From Cryptomeria japonica (Eukaryota; Streptophyta; Pinopsida; Cupressales; Cupressaceae): a DNA stretch of 64,000 nucleotides. The first letter of the stretch is position 1. Each line of letters begins with the position of its first letter. The position numbers and the translations under genes were made by a program. The notes under the pieces were generated by a model, which saw only the letters and a list, made by a program, of their open reading frames with translations, was not told where the DNA came from and did not search any database. This document shows, one piece after another, positions 46,226 to 57,964 of this stretch. The stretch is from positions 102,940,239-103,004,238 of the forward strand of contig NC_081413.1 in assembly GCF_030272615.1 (NCBI RefSeq), written 5' to 3'.

Positions 46226-47169
46226 AACTTACAACCAACTGGTTTATGCATCTCCCTGGGTATCAACTTGTTCTTCTTCCTGTAGAAAGAGGGAGGTATC
46301 TCACTCTTTCCCAAAAGACAAATTGAGTTGCTCATAGAGTCCTCTTCCCCTCACTAACCTGGTAATTTTGATGTCAAGTTCATAATCCATGACCTTAGTG
46401 ATCCATCAACTCTCTTCTCACCCATACTCTTGTTGAGAAGGAAATCCTTAATGCTGGCATGTGGTACTAGGAGTTGAATCTAGTTGTTTGAGAGCATGTG
46501 TCTGAACTTTGTTAGTGCTCTCACAACTATAATAACTTGTTTTTTCACATAGTTGTACTTGAGTCCATAGTCCTTTAGGCCTTCACTGAAAAAAGCTATG
46601 GGCTGCTCCAAATCATCCTGATTTAACCGTGTTAGGATTGTAGATATACTTGATTCTCCTCCCAAGGTGTAAAGGATGAAATCCTTCACATAGTTTGAAT
46701 TTACTAGGGTAGGAGCTTGAGCAATGGCTTGTTTGACCTAATAAAATCCCTCCTTATTCCATTTGATGGGAAAATCCTTCTTTACCATAGTTGTGAGAGG
46801 CTTGAGTAAGGCTGCAAGGTTTGGGATAAACCTTCTAACAAAGTTGATTCTACCCAGAAATCTCTGAAGCCACTTCTTATGATCTGGAAGTGGAAGAGAC
46901 ACAATGGCTTCCACTCTCTCTAGGTCTATGGCCATACCATTTTTGGATACAGTGTGTCCAAGTAGTTTACCCTGATCAGTAGCAAATACACACTTGTCGG
47001 GGTTCAAGGATACACCATATTCCTGACACTTTTTGAAAACTTGCTCAAGATGAGCAAAGTAGTATGCCACATTCTTGGAGTATACAATAATATCATCAAG
47101 ATATACTAGTAAAAATTCTTCTAATACTCCCTTGAAAGCCATATCCATGGCTCTCTAAAAAGTTGCACC
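46226..47169 (-). pseudogene. Gy1 reverse transcriptase-RNase H fragment
   Basis: Minus-strand reading starts at GATF, then a TAG at 47155-47157 where gypsy RTs have Gln, then RAMD. The catalytic YLDD is at 47092-47103. LNPDKCVF, LLGHTVSKNG and the connection segment (FLGRINFVRRFIPNL) follow, then RNase H (PIAFFSEGLKDYGLKYNY, KFRHMLS) with stops at about 46738 and 46480. The N-terminal RT half is cut off at 47170 by LTR-A. RT and RNase H would make the element DNA. Further stops appear by 46370, and Co4 follows. Confidence 0.88.
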
Positions 47170-48554
47170 TGATTGTATGATGAAAGAATAAGAATCTGGT
47201 CAACTACTGAGAGGGGGGGGGTTGAATTAGTAGATAGAAAAACTGATACTAACTTCACCAATCTCAAAATCAATCTCTCAAAGTAAACTTAGAACTATCA
47301 ATGCAATATCACTGTCAAGATAAAAACCCTCAAGATAAATCGGTTTACTATTACAACAAACTAATAGTAAACAACTTCAAATTCATAAACATCCAAATGC
47401 TTTAACTGACATAAGTAAAACTTCATTTCACATTGCTTCCGGTTATCATGACTTATCAAAGTGGATTAAGTAGTTAAGAAAATCAACCATAAGAACATAA
47501 CCACAAAAAAATTCACCACTTGACACAATATTTTTGACTTGGAAACCCCAATGGGAAAAATCATGGTGAGATGAGACTCACAAGATAACTATTTGAACTC
47601 TTCTCAAGTTCTCCTTGTTAGGATCATAGCCTGTCAAAGCTTTACAAAAGTCCCATTAAGAACAGATCCTATTAGGGACCACCTAGTTAAGGGATTGACT
47701 ATAATGCCTTGTTAGAAGCAATACCCTATAAGGAGTAACCTCGGTAGAGGATTTGAAATCCAAGATAATGGATCACCTGGTTAGAGGATTTCAATAGCAC
47801 CAAGCTTGTTAGATCTTACCTAGTTAGGGGATTTCAATCTTCTATAATTGTTAGAAAACAACAAGAGTTTGCTGATCTATTTGAATAGCACTATACTTTC
47901 TTGTTAAGATCCTTTTCATGCTCCTAATTTGCCTTTACTCAAACTACAGATACATCATCCGGTTCGGAAACCACACACTCAACTAAAAATTTGCCAACTC
48001 TAAAACTAAACAACTCATCAAACTTATAAACAAATCAATTAGGTCGGTAACACAACAAAATCCTAATTCTCTCATAGAGATTACAAACAAGTCAGTTCAA
48101 GTATGATAGTTGGATTACATAGCAATCTCTGCACATCAATCAAGAAAACCTTGACCACTCCTTGATCACTGCTTCATCAAACTCAGTAACTCATCACACA
48201 CTTTGTATTACATGCAATATACTTGCTCATTCCCTACACAAAAACTATTTCATCAATGTACCAAAATTACTTTGAAACTCTCTTCATACAATAATCATAC
48301 GTGGCATAATCATTACTGCTCATCATCAGATCATAAACCAATATAACCATTTCACCAAACTTAATCGGTTAGGGTTTATCAAATCAACAAGTAGGGTTTA
48401 CCAGTTCAACTCTCCAATACATATCAATACCACTTTACTCCACAAATTCATCTTACCAGTTACAAAACATCATTACAATAATATCATTACCGGTTAATTG
48501 ACATCAATGACAACATAACATATCATTAGTGCAATCTTCATGCAAATGCCAACA
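47170..48554 (-). repeat. LTR-A copy (minus), a 3' LTR
   Basis: TGATTGTATGATG ... GCAAATGCCAACA, 1385 bp, the reverse complement of the solo LTR at 9714-17806 but uninterrupted. It carries GAGAGGGGGGGGGTTGAATTAG near 47208, the TTGGAAACCCCAATGGGAAAAATCATGG module near 47537 and four RGTTARRGGATTT motifs between 47680 and 47835. A polypurine-tract complement to its right marks it as the 3' LTR of a minus-strand element. Confidence 0.85.
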
Positions 48555-48837
48555 ATCTCCCCCTTTGGTATTGATGGCAATACAAATATCAATACAATTG
48601 ATTGTTGTGATTGTGAATAGGAATCTTGGTTTACATTACCAAGTATTCACCTTGTCTTCAACTTGTCTTCCTTCTCTTTGTCAATCATACAAATCACATA
48701 GTTCTTCTTCCCCTTTGACAATAATTCCAAATTGAAAGTAAAACATGCAATGCCAAATTTCACTATTCAGTATCAACTGTGTGTGTGAAAAGTGGACCTG
48801 TATCTGTAATACACAACACTTCAATCAAGTCATTACA
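48555..48837 (-). other. LTR-A element internal scrap and polypurine tract
   Basis: Begins with the complement of a polypurine tract (ATCTCCCCCTTTGG, 48555-48568), plus a second similar run near 48708. No coding motif. Cut at 48838 by the Gy3 LTR, so the rest of this element lies beyond the window or is lost. Confidence 0.7.
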
Positions 48838-49819
48838 TGCATGGTTAGACAGATATAAACATGAATATGAAAACCATAACAAATCGACCCATTGCCTTCT
48901 AAAAGATGCGAGTATAAGATTGCTCTCAGATTTGTATAAGCAATCCAGTGACTAGACAACACCAAGATGAAGGATTTTAATCTATATGACCATGATATTA
49001 ATGCTAGATGGATGCAATATTAATCTAACAAGATTTAAGCAATAAATGAGATAAATGATCTAAATATGTATGCAATATTCTTAATGAACCTAGAGCAAAA
49101 TCAGCATAATAAGAATATATTCTCTAGGATCTTTGAATGAGAGATGAGAGCCTGAATTTATAGAAAATTCAAAAAGAAACCAAAGGCTGAGATCAAATGA
49201 TGATGAGCGGTCAAGATTTTCCAAGAGGAAGCACAATCCAGGTGAATTGATGTGATTGGATGCTTTTCTCAGTTTTAAAGGAAATTGAACTAAAATTAAG
49301 ATTAAATCAAGAAAAACTGATTTATTCTCTATTTCATTCAATTTTAATATTTAATTATTTTAATTGATTTTTTGAGATTATTTATCAATTTTTAATTTGT
49401 TTTTTCAAGATTATCTCCAATTGATTTCTTTTCTCAAATTTTAATTCTTTTTTGGCAATTAATTCCTTTTTTGATTTATTTCCTTTTTTGAAGATTTGTG
49501 CTCATAATTTCCAATTCCTCTTTCTTGATTTGTTTCCTTTTTTGAATATTTATGGCAAATTGATTTATTTAGTTAAATATGCAAAAGATATTTAATTAAA
49601 ATAAATAGGATAATTGTTTTAAATGATTTTCTTGGAATGATTTAATTAATTAAATAAATATTTAATTAATATTGATTGATTAATTTTGCCATGTGACATT
49701 TGATGATTTTAGATTTAATTGTGTGCTCAAGATTTATTTAATTACCTTTGGTTAGGACCTTGGTGACGTTGTCGAGATTAGGGGCTCATGGTTTAGATGA
49801 CCATTTTTAGGGTATTACA
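48838..49819 (-). repeat. Gy3 3' LTR (minus strand gypsy)
   Basis: On the minus strand it starts TGTAATACCCTAAAAATGG at 49819 and ends ...CTAACCATGCA at 48838. A TATA element (TATAAAT complement, 49156-49162) lies in the expected place. Immediately outside is the complement of AAAGAGGGGCAAA (49820-49832), a gypsy-type polypurine tract. The left target sequence is TTACA (48833-48837). Assignment to Gy3 rests on orientation and order. Confidence 0.75.
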
Positions 49820-51490
49820 TTTGCCCCTCTTTGAATTAATGTGCGAGCATCTCGTTGGTTCAAAGAAAATTTGATGTCTAGGAGATACCAGTTTTGAACT
49901 TGATTGATCACGAACTAGATGAAAAGCAAGGTGTTTAGCCTGATTCGATGTGACAAAGTTGAATGAAGTTTGATTAAAGCGATACTAATCTCAAACTTGA
50001 TTGAACTTAGGAATGATAGAAAACAAAAGATATCAAACTTGAACTTGATTAATCAAGAAGCGGATCTTACTGATCTAGAACTTGATTGAACTTAGATATA
50101 GTGAGTGATGATAAAAATCGATCTTGAACTTGATTGATCAATATACGATGAGCGAAGATAAACTATCCAGCTTGATCCAAAGTGAAGAATACTAAACACC
50201 TGCTTAGATTGAGTGTGATCAAAGAAACTTTGTAAACCCTTGATTGAGTTTAAACAAATAATCAGTTTGATGAAAAGTGATGAAACTGATTAACGTTAAG
50301 AGATTGATTCAGATGAAGACAAATATCAGCTTGATATGAAGCGATGAAAATGATATGCCCCTAGCGATTGATTCAATTCAGATGGTTGAGAAATCTCAAC
50401 TTGATATAAAGCGATGAAGTTGAGATACCCCTAGCGATGAGGTCTTATTTGATTGATTTTCTTTAGTTTGAAAAAGATTTTTTGCTCGACTTTCGATGAA
50501 GATTTGAAAATTTTCTCGACATTGAAGAATGTGAGGTCATGAGGTCACGAGTATGCCCACTCAGGAGCAAAATCGAAAAATAGCGAGGGTACATAATGAT
50601 AGGCAATTTTGAGCGATGATAAGTTGTTGTGAGCACAAATTGATTCAGAGGAATTTTTGAAAATTTAACGAGAAATTGAGTTCGAAGTTGATTTGTAGAA
50701 ATTAAATTGAGATTCAGCGTTGATTTATGAGAAATTGAGCGCAATTAGAAGAGAAAATGAGCTTTTGATGAAAATAGCGCTAAGTGGTCCAAACTGTAAA
50801 ATTGACTAGCAAAATGATCTCGAATTTCAATTTTGATCCCGAAAATGGAATCAGAATGGTCCAATTAGCTAAGGGTACAATTTTTGTGTCTATCGGAGCA
50901 AGTTGAAAAATTAGGTTTTTGGCTATATATGGGACAAAAGTGTCATTTTCAATTCACTTTAACCCTCCAAGTTTGAAAATTCAAAAATCCTTCTGCGAAG
51001 AAAATGGTGGTCCCTACTCGTCAGCATCGATTCAAGTGCTAGAGGAGACATAATGGACCCTGAAACTATGAGCCAACGGTAAGTGATCGATCTTAGGCCT
51101 GTTTATGTTTTCAATTTTGAATTTTTTTGTTCATTTTGCAAGTTTTTCACATGTTTGGGGTCGGGCGTCATGGTTTATCATGCGAGACAGGATCCTGTCT
51201 CATACAAGTAACTTGCAAAATTTCTTTCATCATTTAAACTCATTAGATTTGTCGTTCGGGATGCACCCTCGTGTCATACGACAGGTCTATAAAAAGACCA
51301 TTTTGTCGTGCAAGGTCTAAAAGTTTGTCGTGCAAGAGCTAATCCTGGCTCGTACGAGATGCTGCTTATCTGTGTTTTGTCATTCAAGAGATAGTGAGCA
51401 TTTTTGAAGGTGTAAACATGAAATTTTGATTTTGTATTTGACTTAGTTGGATTTGCGTGATGTTTTGCTTCTCTTGTAGGCTCATTTGGA
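49820..51490. other. Gy3 spacer between the 3' LTR and the antisense ORF
   Basis: No supportable gene. It starts with the polypurine complement. It is rich in GAACTTGATTGATCA / AGCTTGATATGAAGCGATGA variants repeated loosely between 49890 and 50430, a degenerate direct-repeat field. Around 51340-51490 the plus strand looks like a leader to the ORF that follows, ending CTTGTAGG, which could be a splice acceptor (weak). Confidence 0.55.
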
Positions 51491-53399
51491 ATGTTTTTTG
51501 ATGCTTCGTTGTTGGGTTTTTTGCAAGTTCGATTACCTCCTGTGCTATTCAGATGTATTTATCCTCCTGCTATGGAATTAGTGCAACATTTATCTAAGGT
51601 TGAGCAGGCTCATATTGACTTGTGTGGCTTGACTCATCTATTGAGATTACCTGATATCCGTGTGAATCACAGAATGCTCACGACATTGGTAGAGAATTTT
51701 CATTCGGAGCATAACACGTTTCATCTGTCGGTGGGGGAGTTGACTATAACTCCTGAGGATGTATATAGGATCCTCTATATCCCTTTTGCTGGGGATAAGG
51801 TGGATTATGATTCAGGGCACCTTCCAGGATTACAGGCAGTGAGGCATGTCTTCAGTGATCCTGATATTTTGACTCGTTCCATGAGTTGGGACATAATTAT
51901 GAGCAAGTATAATGATGAGTATCCTCTGGCATGCGTTCTAGCAGGGTTTATAGGTTGTTTTCTGATGCCAGATAGAGGGTAGCAGGGCTTCCAGTACGGA
52001 TGGGGTCAGATGCTAGAGAGGTTGATAAAGACCCCTCAGAGACTTGGTTGGGGTTCATGTTTATTGGCCCACATGTATCGAGAGATGCATGAGATCATGT
52101 ACAGAGATGGGCAGAGCATGGCCGCTGGTGTATATATTTTGCAGGTGTGGGCTTGGGAGCACCTTCCTATTTATCGGCCCATAGTAGATGACAGTAGATA
52201 GCTCGAGTATCCAATCATATATAGGTATGACAAATATATTACACAGCCACATCTGGGCAAGACAGATTTTTGAAGACGACAACTTGATGACCTGATAGTC
52301 ATTGTATGGAGACCGTACAGAGGGTTGGAGCCATGGGATGACTAGCGGATGGTTCGTAGGACCTTTTTATTACACGCCCACTGATCAGGAGATCCCAAAC
52401 TATTATGGAGCGGTTTGTCATTTCTCGAGTGATGAGGCAGTATGGCCAGCCTCAAGGGATCTTGCAGGAGTACACAACTTATGCGCGGTATGCAGATGAG
52501 GAGAGACATGGATGGTCTCCGTGGTTGTCTTATGCTTTGGTGATGCAGGAGCTGACTGGTTTACACCGCTTGAGGTGGGATTACATGCATGATGTAGCAG
52601 ATGCGGGGGTATTGCCCCAGTATAGAGATTATTTTTAGCAACATCCGTTCCCTCGGTTCATAGATCTGGATGAGCAGGCTCCTCGTATTGAGGATGTTGA
52701 GGATGATGCCCTCACACCAACATAGGTACAGGGACAAGGCCACAGGTAGGGATAAAGAGTCAAGGCTCTGAGGTGGATAGGTGGTGATCCTGGTGCTAGC
52801 AGCAGCAGGGTGCCAGCTGAGGGTAGATAGCAACAGGGTGAGGGTGGATCCCTAGGAGGAGTAGGAGTCAGATTGGGTGGGACTCAAGAGGAGTGAGAAA
52901 CTTTGAGACAGGTCCGACAGCGGAGAGATGAGCAGGGTGGAGGTGGAGGTGGAGGTGGAGGTGGAAGTGGAGGTGAGGAGCCTGCGAGAGAGCAGGGGAC
53001 AGATGTTGGATGGGCAATGAGGGCACATCTTGCAGAGCTGCAGTCACAGTTGATAGTGGCTCAGACTCAGCTAGCGGAGTGGGACCGGCAGCTGGCTGAG
53101 GTGAGGCCAAATTGGGATCGCTAGCTTGGCGAGGTGAGGACCGAGCATGATTGCCAGATCACAACACTAAGAGTAGAGATGAGAGAAGAGATAGAGCCCC
53201 TACGATAGGAGGTCCTCCACTAGAGTAGTAGGGCAGCTTATTACGTGGCCGCATATAGTGTCGCAGTTCCCGTTGCTCAGCAGGTGATACCCTACTCATA
53301 GTATATGACACGGTCAGAGGGAGCTCAGGCACCTCGACAGGATTTTGAGCATCAGGCTCCTCCTCCTCCACCAGGCGATGAGGGAGAGGGTGCTAGTTA
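51491..53399 (+). pseudogene. Plant mobile domain (PMD)-type ORF, antisense within Gy3, degraded
   Basis: Plus-strand ORF opposite to the surrounding gypsy. The start at 51491 (MFFDASLLGF) leads into GLTHLL.LPDIRVNH, then FHLSVGELTITPEDVYRIL, then CFLMPDRG, then GWGSCLLAHMYREMHE and YILQVWAWEHLPIYRP. This order matches the plant mobile domain (MAIN/MAIL1 type) known in host genes, Mutator-like transposons and some gypsy elements. RVMRQYGQPQGI follows at about 52420. Further on are a Gly-rich run (52930-52980), a short coiled coil (LQSQLIVAQTQLAEWDRQL) and a Pro-rich end at 53397-53399. At least one frame change (52200-52400) and more than ten stops, most of them TAG. Function unknown. Confidence 0.75.
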
Positions 53400-53524
53400 G
53401 ATTATTTCTTGTTGCAGCTTGGATATTTTTTGTAGACACACCCATTTTTGTAGCCTATACGATTCTTGCTCCGATGGGAGTTTGTATATGTCATTCAGCA
53501 TCATTTTGTACCTTAGACTTAACA

Positions 53525-53526
<2 letters not shown>

Positions 53527-53617
<91 letters not shown>
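53527..53617. repeat. (AT)n microsatellite, 91 bp
   Basis: About 45 uninterrupted AT dinucleotides just past the end of the PMD ORF. Likely hypervariable in length. Confidence 0.98.
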
Positions 53618-53618
<1 letters not shown>

Positions 53619-55230
53619 GAGATCCGATTGGACTTCATCGTACTTGTGTTGATTCATTTATGAGATGTCTTTATATGCTTTAATCTATATGTATGCATTT
53701 TTTTTCAGCATGAATGTATGAATGCAAATGAATATGGATGTCTTATTTTTCTTTATTTTCATATGCAAATAAATGAATGTGAATGAGCAATGAGTAATGC
53801 AAATGTTTCATTTTCTGTGAAATAAGATGAATGCAAATAAGTGATAATGAATGTATGAATCTATATAAGATGCTCATGTATGCAACTACAATCTCAAAAC
53901 ACAAGTACTCGATCGGAGAAATGATGAAAAGAAACCACTTAACTGAGAAATGATGATGCTTCCAACTCTCATTTAAAAGATAAAGAGATCATTGTTACCA
54001 CACCAAAATCACTCTAAATTCACAAAATGCAGGATGAAATGCAAAATGATATGTAAAATGCAACCTAAACCTAGTCACTAGATTTTGAAAAGCTTAATTG
54101 TCATCATTGAACGTTTTACAATTATAGCGAGTAGATTAAAGTTTCTTTCTTTCCATGTGCAATATTAATTATCTTGTCCACAATGATCCCTTTTTTTGTT
54201 CATATCCTTGGATAGATTTTGTAGGGACCTGGATTGCACAAAAAAGAAATTCCCTCAAAATAGATAAAGAAATGATGGGAGCCTCCCTATAGCATTCGAA
54301 TAAGCGGAGTCGAGGTATGTGAGGCAATTTCACCTTGATGTGAAGGCTCTTATCATAGACACCTAGCTAATTTAGATGTTTCTAGATCATTGAGATCATT
54401 CCTACAAGCAAAAAACAAAGAAAAATATTATGCCCCCAATCCTTGCTCCTCTTAGTCAAGATAGACTTCCTCGAGTAACTTAGAGGGATAATAATCAAAA
54501 ACCAATATAAAAGACAACACACAATAAAATTTTCATTCATATCTCAAACTATTTAGTGATTGTTTTCCGTTATGTTTTACTTGTTAACTCAGTGATAAAA
54601 CTCTTCAGTAGTCAGGAGATAGGTAACTGACTCAGAGTGGACAACCAAGTTTCACTGACGTAAGTTTGAATTGGTTGATACTGCTTAGGACATGTAATGT
54701 GCTCGGTTGATTACCCTAAGACTAGGACATTGATCAGTTTCAAGCCATGAGGGTTCCAATGAACCAAGATGTCACGGAAGTGACAAAAGGATATGTACAA
54801 GCGAAAGCAGATATGCATGAAAGCGGGAATGCCAACGTTGCATTGATAGATGGAGCGCTTGAGTACAAGAGGTGCTTGTTTCCTAGGTTTTCACCTACTT
54901 GGTAGAGATGCATATATTTTTTTACCAAGGTGCCTATTTACCAGGTTTTCACTAGAGTATTTTCTCTCTTTTTCCTTTTTTTTTTTTTTCTGTTTTTCTT
55001 TTCTTCTTTTTTTTCTTTTTTTAAAAAATTTCTTCAAGACTTTTTCTGATTTTTATGATTTCTTCAGGACTTTTTCTGATTTGTAGGATTTTTTCAGGAC
55101 TTTTCTGATTTTCTGGATTTCTTCAGGACATTTTAGCTACATAAGTTGCTGGAGCAGAGAAAATTTAAGTGAAGAATTTTTTCAGATGGATGGTGTTGAT
55201 CGGTTCGCGGAGCTATTCTCCTTCCAATGT
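53618..55230. other. Gy3 non-coding stretch after integrase
   Basis: No supportable gene. It includes A/G-rich text, a T-rich homopolymer zone (54960-55025), and about four tandem 30-bp units of TTTCTTCAGGACTTTTTCTGAT type at 55030-55135. A duplicated ACCAAGGTG/ACCAGGTTTTCAC phrase lies around 54885-54950. Such repeats fit the tail of a gypsy element on the minus strand. Confidence 0.6.
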
Positions 55231-55540
55231 TTAGAGTTGATAGGCACTAGAGCCAAAAGCTGTAGTAACGATATAGGGACCCAGCCAATTGGGTTCAAAC
55301 TTCCCTTTGTTGTCTCGAAATTGTTGATTTTTAGGATTTTCTCTCAGGACTAGGTCACCAACTTGAAATTCTTGATGTCGAACCTTCTTGTTATATCCTC
55401 TAGACATTCTCTTTTGATACACTTTGAGATGATCAAATGCCACTTGCTAACACTCATCCAGCAATTCGAGCTCTTGCAATCTAGATATTTTATAGTCTTC
55501 ATTAGTAACAAGACCTTGCAAAGAAACTCTTAGAGATGGT
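55231..55540 (-). pseudogene. Gy3 integrase C-terminal domain (GPY/F)
   Basis: Minus-strand reading gives SLRVSLQ, LQELELLDEC, a stop near 55447, then DHLKVYQKRMSRGYNKKV, FQVGDLVLR and the GPY/F motif WLGPYIV (about 55280), followed by AYQL. This is the DNA- or chromatin-contact end of a gypsy integrase. The upstream part of the same frame lies across the solo LTR at 56815; the duplicated target ATGGT (55536-55540) marks the split. Confidence 0.88.
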
Positions 55541-56809
55541 TGTAATGCATGCTAGAATTCATCTTCAAATAAACAAAGTTATCAATTAGAAGCATAAGGG
55601 AAATCACAAATCCCTATCTAATCAACAAATCTAACAAACCAGACAATGATATGATACAATCAAGCAAAATAGGAATTATAATTTCAATCTATAAAAACTC
55701 CCTATTCCATGACTGCATATTGCTTCCATTGCTCTTCTCCTCTGCGTGGTATGATGGCTCTCAAATATTGCACTGGTAACCTGCAAGTGACACAAAGATT
55801 CAAAGTTCATGATTGTTGAAAATGGAGATTGGATGCTCAATTTATAGAAAATTGGAGAAGATTGATTGAAAGGTGGAACAGATTGATCAAGAGGTGTGAA
55901 CTCAGGTGAGCTCAAATGCAAGTTGATAGTTGAACTATTGATTGTGGGAGTGAAACTCAATAGATTGAATAGATTAATTGAGTCAATTGATTGATGAAAG
56001 AGTTAATTGAAGGAAGAAAAAGGATGATTGGTGGAAATAAAGAAGATGACACAGAGAGCTTAATTTAGAAAAAACTAATTGAAAGATGGAAATAGAAGTT
56101 GAAGAGACAAATGATTGAATTAATTAATTTAGCATGTGCTTGCATTTAGATTTAGATTATTAATTTAATCTTTGCATGAGATATTATTCAAATAATTGAA
56201 TTTATTAATTCAATTTAGCATTTGAATATATTTAGAACTTGACTTTGATTTTCAATTTGGTTTTTGAAATCATGCACATGTAATTTGAATTTGGAAGAAA
56301 TTAGAAGAATATGAAATTAAATGAAATTAGAATTTGGGGATTTGGAAATGGAAGAATTAATTAGCTAATTAAATAATTTAAAGAAACTATTTAATTATTT
56401 AGAAATGGAATTTAATTAAATAATAAAGATTATTTAATTTAAAGGATTAAATTACAATTAATTAAATAATAAATATTTAATTAATATTTAGAAGAGGGTT
56501 GGATGATTAGATGATTGGAGATAGAAATTGAATAATTAGCAATTTATTTAAATAATAAAGATTATTTAAATTGGGGAATTAATCAGAATTAATTAAATAA
56601 TAAATATTTAATTAATATTCAGGAAATGATTAAAATGATTAAATGATGATAGAATAGGAAAATAGAATAATTAATAAGATGATGAGGAAATATGAAATTA
56701 GAAGAAATAGACGATTAAGTTTAATTGACTTAATTAAATAATAAAGATTATTTAATCAATTAGAGGAATAATTAGTACATGATCAATGAGACATTTTTAG
56801 GTATCTACA
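55541..56809 (-). repeat. Solo LTR (gypsy-like) inside Gy3 integrase
   Basis: 1269 bp. On the minus strand it starts TGTAGATACCTAAAAATG and ends GCATGCATTACA. Perfect target duplications ATGGT lie at 55536-55540 and 56810-56814. A TATA element complement is at 55840-55846. The middle is very AT-rich with repeated TTAATTAAATAATAAATATTTAATTAATATT blocks. No internal sequence, hence a solo LTR. It has the same general design as the Gy3 LTR but is not the same sequence. Confidence 0.88.
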
Positions 56810-56814
56810 ATGGT

Positions 56815-57960
56815 ATTTCTACTTCAATAGGTAATACTGCTTTGGACCCACACACCAGAGAAAAATGTGTAGCCCCAGTAGGTGTTCTGATACTTGTTCT
56901 ATAAGCCCACAGTGTAGGATTGAGCTGTTAATGCCAATCCTTCCCGGATTTGTTCACTGTTATGTGCAATATAGTTAGTAGGTTTTTATTAGATGCCTCT
57001 TCTTGTCCATTACCTTGAGGGTAATATACTGAGTACCAGTGTTGTTTGATTTTAAACTTCTCATAGAGTTTGTCTAGATCTTTGTTCTTGAATTGTCCTC
57101 CATTATCAGTTATAATGGATGAAGGTATACCATACCTGCAAATGATACAATTAAGAATAAACAGAGCCACCTGTTTGTCGGTTGCCTTGATGAGCGGAAC
57201 CACTTCTACCCACTTAGTGAAGTACTCAGTGGTAGTGATAATAAATTTGTGTCCATTAGATGATGCAGGATATATTTGGCCAATTAGATCAAATGCCCAC
57301 TATTGAAAGGGCCCTTGTGTCACAAAGGGTATGAGATCCCTTGCTAGAGTGTGTATAAGGTGCCCATGCAACTGACACTTTTCACAGGTTTTAGCAAATT
57401 TTATAGCTTCTTTCTCCATGTCTAGCCAGTAGTAGCCAGCCCTTGTAGTTTTCATGCTAAAGTTAGACTGTTCGAATGGGATCCACAAACACCTTCATGA
57501 ACCTCAGATAATGCGCGTTGGGACTCCTCAGTTTATAGACATCTAAGAAAAGTATTATCTAAACTGCTTCTGAATAGGTCATTAGAAATGATGACATACC
57601 ATGATGCATGGCGGATTAAGTTCCTTTTTTCATTTTGGGAAAGATTAGCAGGGACAATTTGGTCGCACAGGTAAGAACAAATATGGCTATAACGAGATGA
57701 GTCATGTCCAACAATAGAACATACCATCTGAGACTTGGGAGAATCATAGGCAAGGTAATATAACTCTTCCACCAGGAATTCAAAGCGAAAATTAGACTCC
57801 TATAGCTGTGGTATAGATGCCAAAGTGGCCATTGCATCCGCTACTCTATTTGTTGTTCTGGGGATCTGCTGAAATGATACAGAGGTAAAGTATTTCTTGA
57901 GATCATCCAATATTCTCTTATAAGGTATCAGTTTCTCATCTCTTGTCTGATATAGATCAT
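56815..57960 (-). pseudogene. Gy3 integrase N-terminal, zinc-binding and core domains
   Basis: Right to left: pre-integrase (NLIRHASWYVII), GYYWLDM and the zinc-binding CEKCQLHGH, then the core. The first Asp is present in WAFDLIGQ, preceded by a TAG at 57300-57302 where Gln is usual. The second Asp is in ITDNGGQF (about 57105), and the Glu is in GNGQEEASNKNL, so the catalytic triad survives. Two or three stops and frame changes. It ends at VLPIEVEIP at 56815, where the solo LTR interrupts. Confidence 0.88.
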
Positions 57961-57964
57961 TGAT

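Noticed and set aside
53397-53657. Open frames reading Ile-Tyr repeats
   Set aside because: Translation of the (AT)n tract, not a protein.
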